Of a DNA stretch of 64,000 nucleotides, positions 15,587 through 24,735 are shown piece after piece. Under the pieces are notes generated by a model. It searched no databases. It saw only the letters and a program-made list of their open reading frames with translations, and was not told the origin of the DNA. The DNA lies in the NCBI GenBank assembly GCA_002070115.1, contig MWCO01000023.1, forward strand, positions 1 through 64,000, in the 5' to 3' direction. The DNA comes from Deltaproteobacteria bacterium ADurb.Bin207 (GTDB taxonomy: Bacteria > Myxococcota_A > Polyangia > Polyangiales > Polyangiaceae). Within the stretch, counting starts at the first letter, position 1; every line of letters begins with the position of its first letter. The translations under genes and the position numbers were made by a program.

Positions 15587-17101
15587 ATGCGAATTTCACC
15601 GCGTGTGCTCGTGCTTTTTGCGCTGGTCTGGCTGCTTTGGGCTCCGGTGCAAAGCCACGCCGCGCCCACGTCACGCTCGACGGAAAAGAGCAGGGGGCAA
15701 GGAAAAAAGAAGTCGACTCCCCCACGTTCTGCACCGATCGTTCATCGCGCCGCGCCGGAGCGGCCTCACATTCCGGCAACACTGTCCTTTCCGGTGGTTC
15801 AACATCGATTGCCTTCCGGCATGCGTGTGATTTTACAGCCGGATTCTACAACCACCGCAGTGGCCGTTTCGCTAGCCTATCGCGCGGGTTCGTCTCAGGA
15901 AGCAGAGGGGGAGTACGGGTTTTCTTCCGCGCTGCGCGAACATTTGCGAGCCGCGCAACCCGCCGCAAGCACCTCGGTACAATACACACCTGACCTGTTG
16001 CAATTCACCACCGTGGTCTTGCCCTCGCGCCTTGCCAACGCGCTATGGCGAGAAGCCCATCGAATCCATCGTCCCATTCGACAAACCGGTGCCATCGCGC
16101 TTCGCAACCATCTCGATTTTCCTCCATCCCCTTCCGTTCGAGCCCAAACCTTGGCGTTTCAGGGATGCTCGCCCTACGGTCACCTCGCTCATGGTTGGAC
16201 TCCCGACCTTCAACAAGCTTCCGCCGAATACCTCGATGCGTATCGTCGTCGATGGGCCCAACCAGCGCTCGCTGCTCTCGCGGTTGCCGGAGCGTTCGAC
16301 CCCGACGCCGTGCTCGAGCAAGTACAACAATATTTTGCACCGATCCCGTCCTCGGCCATCCCGAGCGATCCTCCCATTGTCCTGCCCGATCAAACCAACC
16401 AACGAGTCGATATCGATCGATTCGACACACCCGTGCCGCAGGTGTTTTTGTACGGCTGGGCCGTCCCCCCGGCAGGACACGCGGACCTGGCTGCCATTCG
16501 TTTGCTCATCGAGCTGTTCGTCGATCGCCCTGATACCATCGGTTCGAGGCACAGTCCGAGGCTCGCGAAGCTTAGTACCGAAGCAAGTGTTTCCATGGAG
16601 CTGGAAGAGCGAAAAGGGCCGAGTTGGCTCACCTTCAGGGTGGATTTGCCAGCGAATGTAGACATGGACGCGACGCGCAAGGTAGTCGACGATGCGTTTC
16701 TCGATCTGGTTCAGCACGGTCCCACGCAAGAAGAGCTAGACGCTGGCTGGCGTGCAGCACAACGTCGGTTGCTTCGAAGCGTGGAACGTGTCGAGGGGCG
16801 AGCCTCGCTGCTTGCTCGTTCTGCGCTGCTGCGCGACGACGCGATTGAATTTTTCGAACAACCGGCGCAGTTGGCCGCGGTTCGTCGTGAGGACGTGCAA
16901 CGCGTGGCGCGGCAGATTCTTTCACCGATTCGTCGAAACTTGGTTGAGATACGTGGCCCGCGGATCGACTCCCCCAAAAAGGCCGAGCAAATCCAGAAGC
17001 CCAATCCTTTGCCGTCGCACGGCTCGAAACAACCCGCATCGAAGAAGAAACAACCCACCAAACAAGGTGCCCCGCGGCGCTCGAACAAGCCTTCGAGATG
17101 A
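15587..17101 (+). CDS. M16 peptidase-family protein, exported, catalytic motif degenerate
   Basis: 504 aa. Signal peptide to about residue 26 (ending SHAA), a basic linker, then an M16B (pitrilysin/processing-peptidase) fold from about 70: LPSGMRVILQPDSTTTAVAVSLAYRAGSSQE is the canonical first strand pair. The zinc motif H-x-x-E-H should follow, but reads A-L-R-E-H, so the first His is lost while Glu and the second His remain. It is therefore probably inactive or structural. The C-terminal 40 residues are Lys/Pro-rich. The stop overlaps the start of the next M16-like gene by ATGA, so the two are co-translated. Confidence 0.8.
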   Translation: MRISPRVLVLFALVWLLWAPVQSHAAPTSRSTEKSRGQGKKKSTPPRSAPIVHRAAPERPHIPATLSFPVVQHRLPSGMRVILQPDSTTTAVAVSLAYRAGSSQEAEGEYGFSSALREHLRAAQPAASTSVQYTPDLLQFTTVVLPSRLANALWREAHRIHRPIRQTGAIALRNHLDFPPSPSVRAQTLAFQGCSPYGHLAHGWTPDLQQASAEYLDAYRRRWAQPALAALAVAGAFDPDAVLEQVQQYFAPIPSSAIPSDPPIVLPDQTNQRVDIDRFDTPVPQVFLYGWAVPPAGHADLAAIRLLIELFVDRPDTIGSRHSPRLAKLSTEASVSMELEERKGPSWLTFRVDLPANVDMDATRKVVDDAFLDLVQHGPTQEELDAGWRAAQRRLLRSVERVEGRASLLARSALLRDDAIEFFEQPAQLAAVRREDVQRVARQILSPIRRNLVEIRGPRIDSPKKAEQIQKPNPLPSHGSKQPASKKKQPTKQGAPRRSNKPSR

Positions 17102-18426
17102 TCGTATCAGCGCGAAATATAAATATATTTTTCTTGATCGGTGCCTGCTCTCCCGCGCCTTCTTTGCCGGTTTCGACGCCCTCTACGCAACCGGTGGAAG
17201 CCGAGGATACTTCGACGATGCAAACCGCTCTTCCCCCGGCTCCCGAGGAAGCGACGGCGGCCATCGATTCGGTTCATCTAGCTCTTTCGCCCAGCGAAAT
17301 ACGCCCTTCGGGGGTCGGATTGCGGCATGGTCAACAGTCTGCGGTGCCCCTTGTTCACCTTCGGATCGTGTTGCCCGTGGGATGGTCCGCGGATGGTTCG
17401 CGGCCCGGCGTCAGTGCTCTTACGGCTTATTCCCTCGTGGAAGGAATGATCGGCTCCGATGCTGCCATCGGACGTGTTCATGGCATCGAAGAGATTGCTG
17501 AACCGGGCATCGAGGTGTTGTCGAATAGCACAATTTTTTCCGCTGAAATTCTGAGCCACGACGTGGAGGAGGCTGTCGACTCGTTGCGGGAAATGATGCG
17601 TGCGCCAAGCTTCCGAACGTTGGCTTTTCAGCGCGCGCAGACGAGAGTCCTGCAAGGGATTGGGGATACACAGCGGGAGATGCGGATGCAAGCAGCCCTG
17701 GCCGATCTATCCATTCCCACCGTTGAGCAGTGGGAACGCTCGGTCAAAGCGATGGAATCCTGGCAATGTCGTGCGTTTTACCAATCGTACTACCGCGCGG
17801 AAGGGGCCGTTGTTGTGTGGGTTGGAGATATTGGTCTCGAGCGCGCCCGCAACCTGACCGATCGGTTGTTCGAGGGGTGGAAGCCCTCGAAAACTGTGGC
17901 GACGCCACGTGTTGCTGCGGCTGCAACGCCGAAAGCCCCTGTGGTTGAACCGCTGGTAGGAAAGGCGAATCTCGTGCTCCTGGCATCGGGGCCACCGCTG
18001 GCTGACAACGACTGGCCGGCGTTATGGTTGATCGCAATGGCGATGGAATCGGAGTGTGACGTTCTTCCGTGGCATGCCGATTCGACGGCGTTTCGAATAT
18101 GCAAACAGATATCCGTTTTGCAGCGACAGCAGGAGGAAGCAGCGTTGCGCAAGCGTCTGGACGAAATCATCGCCGACGGCCTGAGCCTATCGGAAATGGA
18201 AAGCGCGAAGCGCAAGATCGTCGAGATGGAAGCGAGGCGCATGTCCGATCCGAAGGCGATAGCGAACATGCTTTCGCGATGGGATGCATCACAAGCCGAT
18301 GGGGTAGGCGACAGACTGCGTGCGGTCACGGATATCAGGTCGGCGGCGAGACGATTTTTGGATGCAAAAAGCGTCAAGGGGGTGCTTGTCCCCATGGAAC
18401 CCCAAAAGTCTAACATCGTGAATTAA
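17098..18426 (+). CDS. Second M16-like protein, lipoprotein partner
   Basis: 442 aa, starting in the ATGA overlap with the previous gene. A short hydrophobic N-terminus with lipobox FFLIGAC (Cys17), a Pro/Thr-rich linker, then a divergent M16 fold: GQQSAVPLVHLRIVLPVG, GVSALTAYSLVEGMIG in place of the zinc motif, and AFYQSYYRAEGAVVVWVGDI, the usual inter-strand landmark. No metal ligands remain. M16B enzymes commonly work as a heterodimer of a zinc subunit and a substrate-binding subunit; here both lack a complete HxxEH, so the pair may be a non-catalytic peptide-binding or scaffold complex in the periplasm. Confidence 0.75.
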   Translation: MIVSARNINIFFLIGACSPAPSLPVSTPSTQPVEAEDTSTMQTALPPAPEEATAAIDSVHLALSPSEIRPSGVGLRHGQQSAVPLVHLRIVLPVGWSADGSRPGVSALTAYSLVEGMIGSDAAIGRVHGIEEIAEPGIEVLSNSTIFSAEILSHDVEEAVDSLREMMRAPSFRTLAFQRAQTRVLQGIGDTQREMRMQAALADLSIPTVEQWERSVKAMESWQCRAFYQSYYRAEGAVVVWVGDIGLERARNLTDRLFEGWKPSKTVATPRVAAAATPKAPVVEPLVGKANLVLLASGPPLADNDWPALWLIAMAMESECDVLPWHADSTAFRICKQISVLQRQQEEAALRKRLDEIIADGLSLSEMESAKRKIVEMEARRMSDPKAIANMLSRWDASQADGVGDRLRAVTDIRSAARRFLDAKSVKGVLVPMEPQKSNIVN

Positions 18427-18538
18427 TTGAATAATTATAGGTTCCGGCGAACTGTGGGGTGGGATTGGGCTTGGCGGAACGAAAAGCGCCCAGGATTGTT
18501 TGCCAAGCAGGCATCGATCGGGTGTATGAACGGCATGG

Positions 18539-19195
18539 ATGAAACCGGAGGTGCGTTATTTAAGTGGTTTTGCGCTGATCGCGGTGGGCGCGGCAGGGCT
18601 TGTGGGCATGAACGTGTGGACGGTGCCGGAACTGCCGAAGGGCCGTGATGGGTGTCAGGAGCCCACGGGCAGTGAGCAGCGCGCGGTAGTCTCGGCGACA
18701 GTCGAACAGGCTGTATCGGCAGAGGCTCCCGTGCCGAGGCTGCAGGAAATGGCAGACGCTGGTGCCGTGATAGGCGATGCCGAAGCCGATGTGATGAGGC
18801 AAGAAATCACGTCGTGGACGACCGTGCCGGATGGCACCGAATTGCCATCGATTCGTTTCGAGCCTCAAAGCCAGGTTCTCAGTGCGGAGATGAGCCGGAA
18901 CGTGGAGCCGATCGCGGCCTATTTGCGCAACCATTTTGGGATGAAAGTGGTGCTCGTGGGGCATGGCGATGAGGGCATGGATGCAGCGGAGTATGTTCAG
19001 CTTGGCCGGCGTAGGTCTTCTGCTGTGCTGCGCATGCTCGTGGATTTGGGGGTTACCGTGGCACGGATTGGTATTGAACCGCCTAACGTGGAAGAGGGGC
19101 GGATCGTAACGAAAGGCATACCACCAGGGGCGATGGAGCTGCGCATTGAACCTCGGTTCGTGCAACCGAAGAAAGGGGACAACGATGGCCCCTGA
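18539..19195 (+). CDS. Membrane-anchored OmpA-like domain protein
   Basis: 218 aa. One N-terminal membrane segment (YLSGFALIAVGAAGLVGM), a linker, then an OmpA/MotB-like domain from about 100: IRFEPQSQVLSAEM ... IAAYLRNHFGMKVVLVGHGDEG ... LGRRRSSAVLRMLVDLGV ... RI. The pattern V-x-G-H-x-D and L-x-x-x-R-x-x-x-V matches the peptidoglycan-binding family, although the usual second Arg region is weak. A role in linking a membrane complex to the cell wall is likely. It overlaps the coiled-coil gene that follows by 11 bases. An AT-rich stretch just after 18421 may hold the promoter. Confidence 0.7.
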   Translation: MKPEVRYLSGFALIAVGAAGLVGMNVWTVPELPKGRDGCQEPTGSEQRAVVSATVEQAVSAEAPVPRLQEMADAGAVIGDAEADVMRQEITSWTTVPDGTELPSIRFEPQSQVLSAEMSRNVEPIAAYLRNHFGMKVVLVGHGDEGMDAAEYVQLGRRRSSAVLRMLVDLGVTVARIGIEPPNVEEGRIVTKGIPPGAMELRIEPRFVQPKKGDNDGP

Positions 19196-19937
19196 GTGGG
19201 TGATCCTCGTAACCAGCACGGTATGTGCTCTACTCATGACCCTTGGAGGGGTGCTCGTTGGGTGGGCGAAGGGGGAGATGGGGTGTTGGAGCCATACCCA
19301 AAAACTGCAGGCATCTCTATCTTCGGCGCAGAGGAGCGCACAAGAAGCCCTGGCGAAGGCGGATGCAGCCAAGGTCGAGGCAGATTCTCTTCGCACGAAG
19401 GCCAATCAACACGCGGAGGACATATCGCGCGATACGAAGGCTCCTGCTTCGGAAGAACTGATGGCTCGTCTCGAAGCGACGGAAGCCAAACTGAGCAAGG
19501 CATTGATTTCCGCCGACGAAGCCGACAAAGAGTTTACGATCGTACGCGAGAAACTCGACAAGACAGAGAAAAGACTCGCCGAGGCCAATCGTCGTTTGGC
19601 GGATCGCGGAGATGACGATGGGGGGATGGCTGGCGCGCTCGAAGCCGAGCGAACCACGACGAAACGGCTTACGGAACGACTCGAAAAGGTGGAAAAAGAG
19701 CGTGATGACGCCATGGAGAGGGTCAAGTCATTGGCTTCCAAGTTGAGAGCACAAGAGGATGCAGCGACCAAGGCGCCCTCGGAACAGCAGATGGAGGCAT
19801 TGCGTCAAGAAGTGGAAGTCGCCAAAGAGCGAGTTGCGGTTTCGGAAAGAGTGATGGAGGGAGTTCGGGCGCGGTCGGCGATGCTTTCTCAAGAACTCAA
19901 AAAGGTGAAAGCGGAACTTGCGGCGCTCAAAGGTTGA
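19185..19937 (+). CDS. Membrane-anchored coiled-coil protein
   Basis: 250 aa from the ATG at 19185, preceded by GAAAGGGG. One N-terminal membrane helix (WVILVTSTVCALLMTLGGVLVGWA), then about 200 residues of heptad-rich Ala/Glu/Lys/Leu sequence, broken by a short Gly/Asp patch (DRGDDDGGMAG), so a long rod outside or inside the membrane. No enzymatic motif. The start overlaps the OmpA-like gene; the two probably make one envelope complex. A longer in-frame start exists at 19146, but it lies deep in the previous gene. Confidence 0.7.
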   Translation: MAPEWVILVTSTVCALLMTLGGVLVGWAKGEMGCWSHTQKLQASLSSAQRSAQEALAKADAAKVEADSLRTKANQHAEDISRDTKAPASEELMARLEATEAKLSKALISADEADKEFTIVREKLDKTEKRLAEANRRLADRGDDDGGMAGALEAERTTTKRLTERLEKVEKERDDAMERVKSLASKLRAQEDAATKAPSEQQMEALRQEVEVAKERVAVSERVMEGVRARSAMLSQELKKVKAELAALKG

Positions 19938-19958
19938 GAACGTCGTGTGCGGCGGGGG

Positions 19959-22193
19959 TCATTCCATCTGCACGCCTTGAGAGCTGTGTTCATCGGAAAC
20001 GACGATCACGGACAATATCTTGGTGACGCTGCCACGGATACAATGAACGCGGTAGGAACCGGGCTGCATGGGAACTCGGGAGATCGAGCCGGAGAAGGTT
20101 CTTCCACCGGCCACGATCTGGTCGCATGCGGGTTTGCAATGAATGGAAAGGAACCCCGGGCGTGCGGTTTCGTCGAGACTGCCTGGATCGATGGGAGGAT
20201 CAGGGGTTTTGGAAGCAGAGGTTTTTTTTCGATCCCCGCTGGGATACGTAGATTGATCTTGTGTAGAGCGTGCCGACGGTACGGAAGGGGTGGGTTGTTC
20301 GGACGGAGTTGGGGGCGATGCGACGGTTCGAACGGTTTTCGTGGTAACGGGCAATTGCGTGGACAGTGGTGGGGAGGCAAGTGGTGACGATAGCGTTACC
20401 GAGGGCGGGTCGTTTGGTGTTTCGGTTTTGTTTTTTACGATCCAGATGGCGCCGAGCCCTGCAGCGATGAAACCAGCTCCCACGGCGGCGGCGAATACGA
20501 CCAGCGGTGAAATGCCTGGTCGTACTGCGGAAAGTTGCATGGTAGGAGCCGCGGGCGAAGAATGGACATCGAAGGTGCGCGGGATGGGTCTGGGAGATGC
20601 CCAATCCGTGGCGCTTGGTTGAGGACGACGGGATGGGTCGAGGATTGGCGCGGGAGCGGTGAATTGTGCGGGTTGAACGCGCGTTTCCATCCCATCGGTC
20701 GAAGCGGTAGGATCGCCCAAAGGACTGCCGATGGGGCTTCGCAATAGCTCCGTGGCGATCGCTTGCATGGCAAGCGGGGAGTTCGCAACGAGCGTGGCAG
20801 CCTCTTCGTCGTCGTCATCATGCGCATTCTCCACGGATGGGTCGGAAATGATGACTGCTTCCGTGGATGAAAGGCTGTCGCTGTGGCGTGGTGGCGGCGT
20901 AAACAAAGCGGAGGCAGGCGATGGTGAGGCAAGGCCTGCGCGCTGTGCTTGGGTTTTTTCGAGTTCGGGAGGGTTGTCGCCGGAACCCAGGGGGGAAGGT
21001 ATTCCGTGGACTTCGGGAGCTGGTTGATCGCGCAACGTGTCGAAGTCCAAAACGTCGGATTCGCCCGTGTCCCGCGGAAGCTTGGACAGATCGAGCATAT
21101 CGCCGGGAGCTTCCTCCGTGAGAGCTTGCCGAATCGAGATGGTTTGTGTGACTTCCGCAGCCCAACGCAAATGGTCCTCTCGCTTTCGGATGCGATCGGA
21201 AAACATATCCGAGACGTAAGCGGAGATGTCCTCGGGACCGACGAAGGTGCGGGCGCCCATCAGGAAGTGTTGAAGGGCTCGCGATAGTTCTCGGGCGGTT
21301 TGGTAGCGCGTTTCAGGCTCCCGTTGCAATGCCTTGAGCACGACGGCTTCGAGTTCCGGGGGATAATCTGCATCCAAAGCGGAAGGAGGTGGCACCACAC
21401 AAGCTTCGACACGACTCAAGGTGGCCAAATCCGAATCCACTCGGAAGAGCCTCCGCCCCGTTGTCATTTCCCACAGCACCACACCAAGCGCGAACACATC
21501 GGCTCGACGATCGATCGGACGGCCTCGCACTTGTTCCGGAGACATATAGGCCACTTTGCCTTTGATGGTGCCGGCATGGGTGCTCGAAAGACTGCCGGTG
21601 ACTTTGGCGATGCCAAAATCCACTACCTTGACGACGCCATCGTAGGTGATGAAAAGGTTGTGAGGGGTGACATCGCGATGAACCAGGTTCAACGGTTGAC
21701 CATTTTTCCCGCGCAACTCATGCGCCGCGTGAAGCCCTTCGGCCGCGTCTGCGATGAGTCTCGCCGCAAGCTCGGGTTGGATCGACGTCTCTTGTTCTTC
21801 GTTGATCCGCATGATTTCCCGCAACGGCTCGCCGTGCAGGTACTCCATCGCGATCCAATAGGTGTTTCCGTCTTTGCCAAGGTCAAAGACCTGCGCGACA
21901 TTGGGGTGCGAGATGCTTGCGGCGATTCTCGCCTCATCGAGAAACATGTTGATGAACTGCTGTTCCTCGGTCAGATGCGGATGAATTCGTTTGATCGCCA
22001 CCCATTTTCGAAAGCCGCCCGCGCCGTCCATTCGCGCAAGCTCCACCGTGGCCATCCCTCCCACACCGATTTCATCCACCACGCGATAGGGGCCAAGAAA
22101 ATAGGTCCCCCAAGCGTCCGCGCCGGAACTGGAAGTTCCTTCTGCATCCGTTGGCCCCATGGGCGGCTTTTTGGCTTTTGGCTCTCGACTCAT
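19959..22193 (-). CDS. Hanks-type Ser/Thr protein kinase with membrane anchor and PEGA-like C-terminus
   Basis: 744 aa. Kinase domain about 35-310: glycine loop IGVGGMATVELA (42-53), Lys68 (VAIK), Glu87, HRDVTPHN (172-179) and DFG (192-194), then GKVAYMSPEQVRG; all catalytic residues are present. A Pro/Ser/Asp-rich region (about 370-550) includes an acidic stretch, followed by a membrane helix (about 555-585) and an exported Ser/Thr/Pro linker. The last 80 residues (GFLSIHCKPACDQIVAGGRTF ... PMQPGSYRVHC) resemble a PEGA domain. The layout fits a transmembrane kinase sensing the envelope. The HRDVTPHN variant is typical of myxobacterial kinases. No substrate is indicated; the start lacks a clear ribosome-binding site. 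Confidence 0.9.
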   Translation of the reverse strand: MSREPKAKKPPMGPTDAEGTSSSGADAWGTYFLGPYRVVDEIGVGGMATVELARMDGAGGFRKWVAIKRIHPHLTEEQQFINMFLDEARIAASISHPNVAQVFDLGKDGNTYWIAMEYLHGEPLREIMRINEEQETSIQPELAARLIADAAEGLHAAHELRGKNGQPLNLVHRDVTPHNLFITYDGVVKVVDFGIAKVTGSLSSTHAGTIKGKVAYMSPEQVRGRPIDRRADVFALGVVLWEMTTGRRLFRVDSDLATLSRVEACVVPPPSALDADYPPELEAVVLKALQREPETRYQTARELSRALQHFLMGARTFVGPEDISAYVSDMFSDRIRKREDHLRWAAEVTQTISIRQALTEEAPGDMLDLSKLPRDTGESDVLDFDTLRDQPAPEVHGIPSPLGSGDNPPELEKTQAQRAGLASPSPASALFTPPPRHSDSLSSTEAVIISDPSVENAHDDDDEEAATLVANSPLAMQAIATELLRSPIGSPLGDPTASTDGMETRVQPAQFTAPAPILDPSRRPQPSATDWASPRPIPRTFDVHSSPAAPTMQLSAVRPGISPLVVFAAAVGAGFIAAGLGAIWIVKNKTETPNDPPSVTLSSPLASPPLSTQLPVTTKTVRTVASPPTPSEQPTPSVPSARSTQDQSTYPSGDRKKTSASKTPDPPIDPGSLDETARPGFLSIHCKPACDQIVAGGRTFSGSISRVPMQPGSYRVHCIRGSVTKILSVIVVSDEHSSQGVQME

Positions 22194-22316
22194 GCTGGCA
22201 ACGGCACCACGTACACGTAGAAGATAACATTAGCCTCAAGCCGCGGTGGGAGGCTAGTCGCTAGCGAAAGGAAACGCTCCTTGGAATGACCGATTTGTCC
22301 AATCATGAATTAATTT

Positions 22317-24632
22317 TTACATGGGACGCTCACATACATAAGACCGCGTAGAAGCACAGCTAAGGTCATTCCAGGTGCCTGCGGTATTCATTTCCACGCA
22401 CTTTTCCGCTGAACTAGAGTTGTTGGGCTCGTCGGAAGCCCAATTTGCCCATTGGTGAATCGTACCGTCCACGAGGTCGAAACGGCGTACATCCAGTTGG
22501 TAGCTACCCCAGGAATAATAGTAGCCGTCCAACACCAGCGTGTACGAGCCCGTGTCCAAGTAACGGATGATCAGCGATCGGGTACCAGGTCCCGAGTCGT
22601 CGTCACAGGCCAGGTTGGATCCTAGGCAAGATGTGTATCCTGACGTATTGGCGACGCGGCGATACAGTCCGAGAATCGTGTCCCAACTCGTGTTGGCGGT
22701 GGAAAATACGTAGATTCCCGGAGTCGTTACCTCAATACCGAAGATATCGTCACTGTCGGAGGAAATATTGCAGGGATCGATGTCGTCCCAACTATTCGTC
22801 GTGGAGCCGAAATAGGTTCCTCCATCACCGCTAAGCATGATATTTTGCGTGCAATCATCGGCTTTGGAGAAGGTTCGTTGATCCGTCGAATGATCGCGTA
22901 ATCCAATCCAGATTCTGTCGCTTCCCAGGCTCCGTACGAAGGTGTTTTCCGCCGAGTTGGCGATCGAGGCAAGATAACCGCCTTGTGCCGCGCAGTTCGC
23001 CTGCGCTTGATCCCAGGTGGCTGCCGTGCCCACATACCAATAGCAACTCGAACCGTACGTGCTTCCGAGACAAGCCGTTACGCACTCTCCTCCCACTTCC
23101 GTGTAGCCGTTGTCACAGATGCATTGATTTCCAGATTTTTTCCAATGTCCGGAAGCATCGCAAACGAAACTGCAGGCCCCCGCATCGCATATCGCCGTGG
23201 CATGGGCCGGTGTGGGGCATGGATCGCAGGATGGTCCCGCGCAACCGTTGTTTGGTGTCGAAGCGCTGACGCAACTGCCATTGCAGTATTTCAATCCGGG
23301 TTCACAACCGCATGACGTGCCATTGTCGAATAAGCCGCTTGGGCATACGCAGTCGGTGCCGGACGAGTTCTTGATGTACCCAGAAGCGTCGTCACACGTA
23401 AAATCGCATTCGCCCGAGGCGTTGCAGAATGTCGTCAGCGTATGAGGGGGAGTTGGACACGCCAAACAATAGGTATGGGAACAGCCGTACGCGGGGTCTG
23501 TCACGCTGGCGCAAAACGTACCGCATCCTTTGAAACCGTTTTCGCATACGCAAAGCGGAAGCGTGGGGTGTTTGACGAAACCATGGTCCGCATCACATAA
23601 ACACTGGCTTCCGACCTTGATGAATCCAGCGGGCGTGTCACAAACGATATCGCAGTTGCCCATCGAACAAATCGAATCGCCGTTCTCAGGGATCGGACAA
23701 GGTTGATCGTCGCATGTATAAGCGCATCCCAGTGCCGGGTCATCCTGCCCATCGATATGACAACCGTTGGGACAAGCGTGGTATCCGGCTGGGCATTCGA
23801 GACAGCTACCGGAGCAGGAACTGCAAGTGCTCAGGCACTCGTGGGTCGTTTCACAGGTAGCTTGTTGCCCCGCGCAACTCATGCATGAGGCGATACAAGC
23901 GCCTTGGCAAGAATAGTCGGCGCCAGCGCATTGCGCACATTCCGACACGCATGTTCCTTGGCAATCGAGGGGCTTGTTGTCGCAAGTCGCGCACGAAGCC
24001 AAGCACGCTTGCCCGCAGGTGGCTGGTTGCCCTGGGCATGCATTGCATGTCGCCACGCATTTTGCGTTGCATTGCAAGGGTTTTTCGGGACAAGCATCGC
24101 AATTGGCGATGCACGTTCCCTGGCAATCGAGGGGCTTGTTGTCGCAAGTCGCGCACGAAGACATGCACGTTTGCCCACAGGCGGCTGGTTGTCCCGGGCA
24201 AGTATGGCAAGCCGTCACGCACTGTCCGTCACAGTTAAGTGTTTTTCCCGGGCAATCTTCGCAGTTTTCAATGCAGGAGGCTCCGCATTCGAAGTATCCG
24301 TCGGCACACGCATCACAATTCGGTCCCGTGGTTCCCGTAGGGCATCCTGCCTCGGCTTCCGCTTCTTGTTCGACGTCGGGCGTGGTAGTTTCCGGCCCCG
24401 TTTCCACCACATCGGCAGGCGTATCGGGCTCGGTATCCGCTGAAACCTCCGGGCCCGTCTCTTTCGGGGGGGGAGTGTCTTTGTCGAGCGATGGGTCGCC
24501 GGTGGCATCGATGATGACATCATCGGCCGCGTCGGGTTTTGCGGATGCGTAGTTTCTCGTGTTATCCCCCGCTGTACCGCAGGCAGTCAGGCATCCCACG
24601 AGCAGTCCAAACCGAAGCCAACGGTTGCTCAT
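22317..24632 (-). CDS. Modular lipoprotein: Cys-rich repeats plus C-type lectin domain interrupted by a beta-rich insert
   Basis: 771 aa from the ATG at 24632 (lipobox CLTAC). Asp/Glu/Thr/Pro linker to about 105. Next come roughly ten disulfide-type repeats (C-P-G-Q-P-A-T-C-G-Q-x-C, C-D-N-K-P-L-D-C-Q-G-T-C) with DNA-level duplication of 162 bp, then EGF-like CPTPxHA...C modules. A C-type lectin-like domain begins near 560 (WDQAQANCAAQGGYLASI ... WIGLRDHSTDQRTF) and ends with WASDEPNN ... CVEM ... WNDLSC ... YVCE. Between RTF and VDGTIHQWANW lie about 105 extra residues with a jelly-roll/PPC-like pattern (GIYVFSTANTSWDTILGLY; LDTGSYTLVLDGYYYSWGSYQL). It is probably an outer-surface glycan-binding or adhesion protein. 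The long upstream extension of the frame antisense to glmM is rejected. Confidence 0.88.
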   Translation of the reverse strand: MSNRWLRFGLLVGCLTACGTAGDNTRNYASAKPDAADDVIIDATGDPSLDKDTPPPKETGPEVSADTEPDTPADVVETGPETTTPDVEQEAEAEAGCPTGTTGPNCDACADGYFECGASCIENCEDCPGKTLNCDGQCVTACHTCPGQPAACGQTCMSSCATCDNKPLDCQGTCIANCDACPEKPLQCNAKCVATCNACPGQPATCGQACLASCATCDNKPLDCQGTCVSECAQCAGADYSCQGACIASCMSCAGQQATCETTHECLSTCSSCSGSCLECPAGYHACPNGCHIDGQDDPALGCAYTCDDQPCPIPENGDSICSMGNCDIVCDTPAGFIKVGSQCLCDADHGFVKHPTLPLCVCENGFKGCGTFCASVTDPAYGCSHTYCLACPTPPHTLTTFCNASGECDFTCDDASGYIKNSSGTDCVCPSGLFDNGTSCGCEPGLKYCNGSCVSASTPNNGCAGPSCDPCPTPAHATAICDAGACSFVCDASGHWKKSGNQCICDNGYTEVGGECVTACLGSTYGSSCYWYVGTAATWDQAQANCAAQGGYLASIANSAENTFVRSLGSDRIWIGLRDHSTDQRTFSKADDCTQNIMLSGDGGTYFGSTTNSWDDIDPCNISSDSDDIFGIEVTTPGIYVFSTANTSWDTILGLYRRVANTSGYTSCLGSNLACDDDSGPGTRSLIIRYLDTGSYTLVLDGYYYSWGSYQLDVRRFDLVDGTIHQWANWASDEPNNSSSAEKCVEMNTAGTWNDLSCASTRSYVCERPM
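23953..24200. repeat. 162-bp period internal DNA repeat
   Basis: About 84 bases starting at 23953 recur at 24115 with only scattered differences, for example an identical block around GGCAATCGAGGGGCTTG at 23960 and 24122. It encodes 54-residue Cys-rich units of the lipoprotein above and suggests recent unequal recombination. Confidence 0.8.
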
Positions 24633-24735
24633 GGAAGGGATCATACCATGAGTCATGCCTCGATCGAACGTGGGAGCCGTTCTTAATTCAGTTCCCCCTT
24701 GGCGTCCAAGGGCGAGATTGTGTAACGTCCCGGAG

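Noticed and set aside
18560-19405. 281-aa minus-strand frame
   Set aside because: Antisense to the OmpA-like and coiled-coil genes; His/Arg-rich noise without family features.
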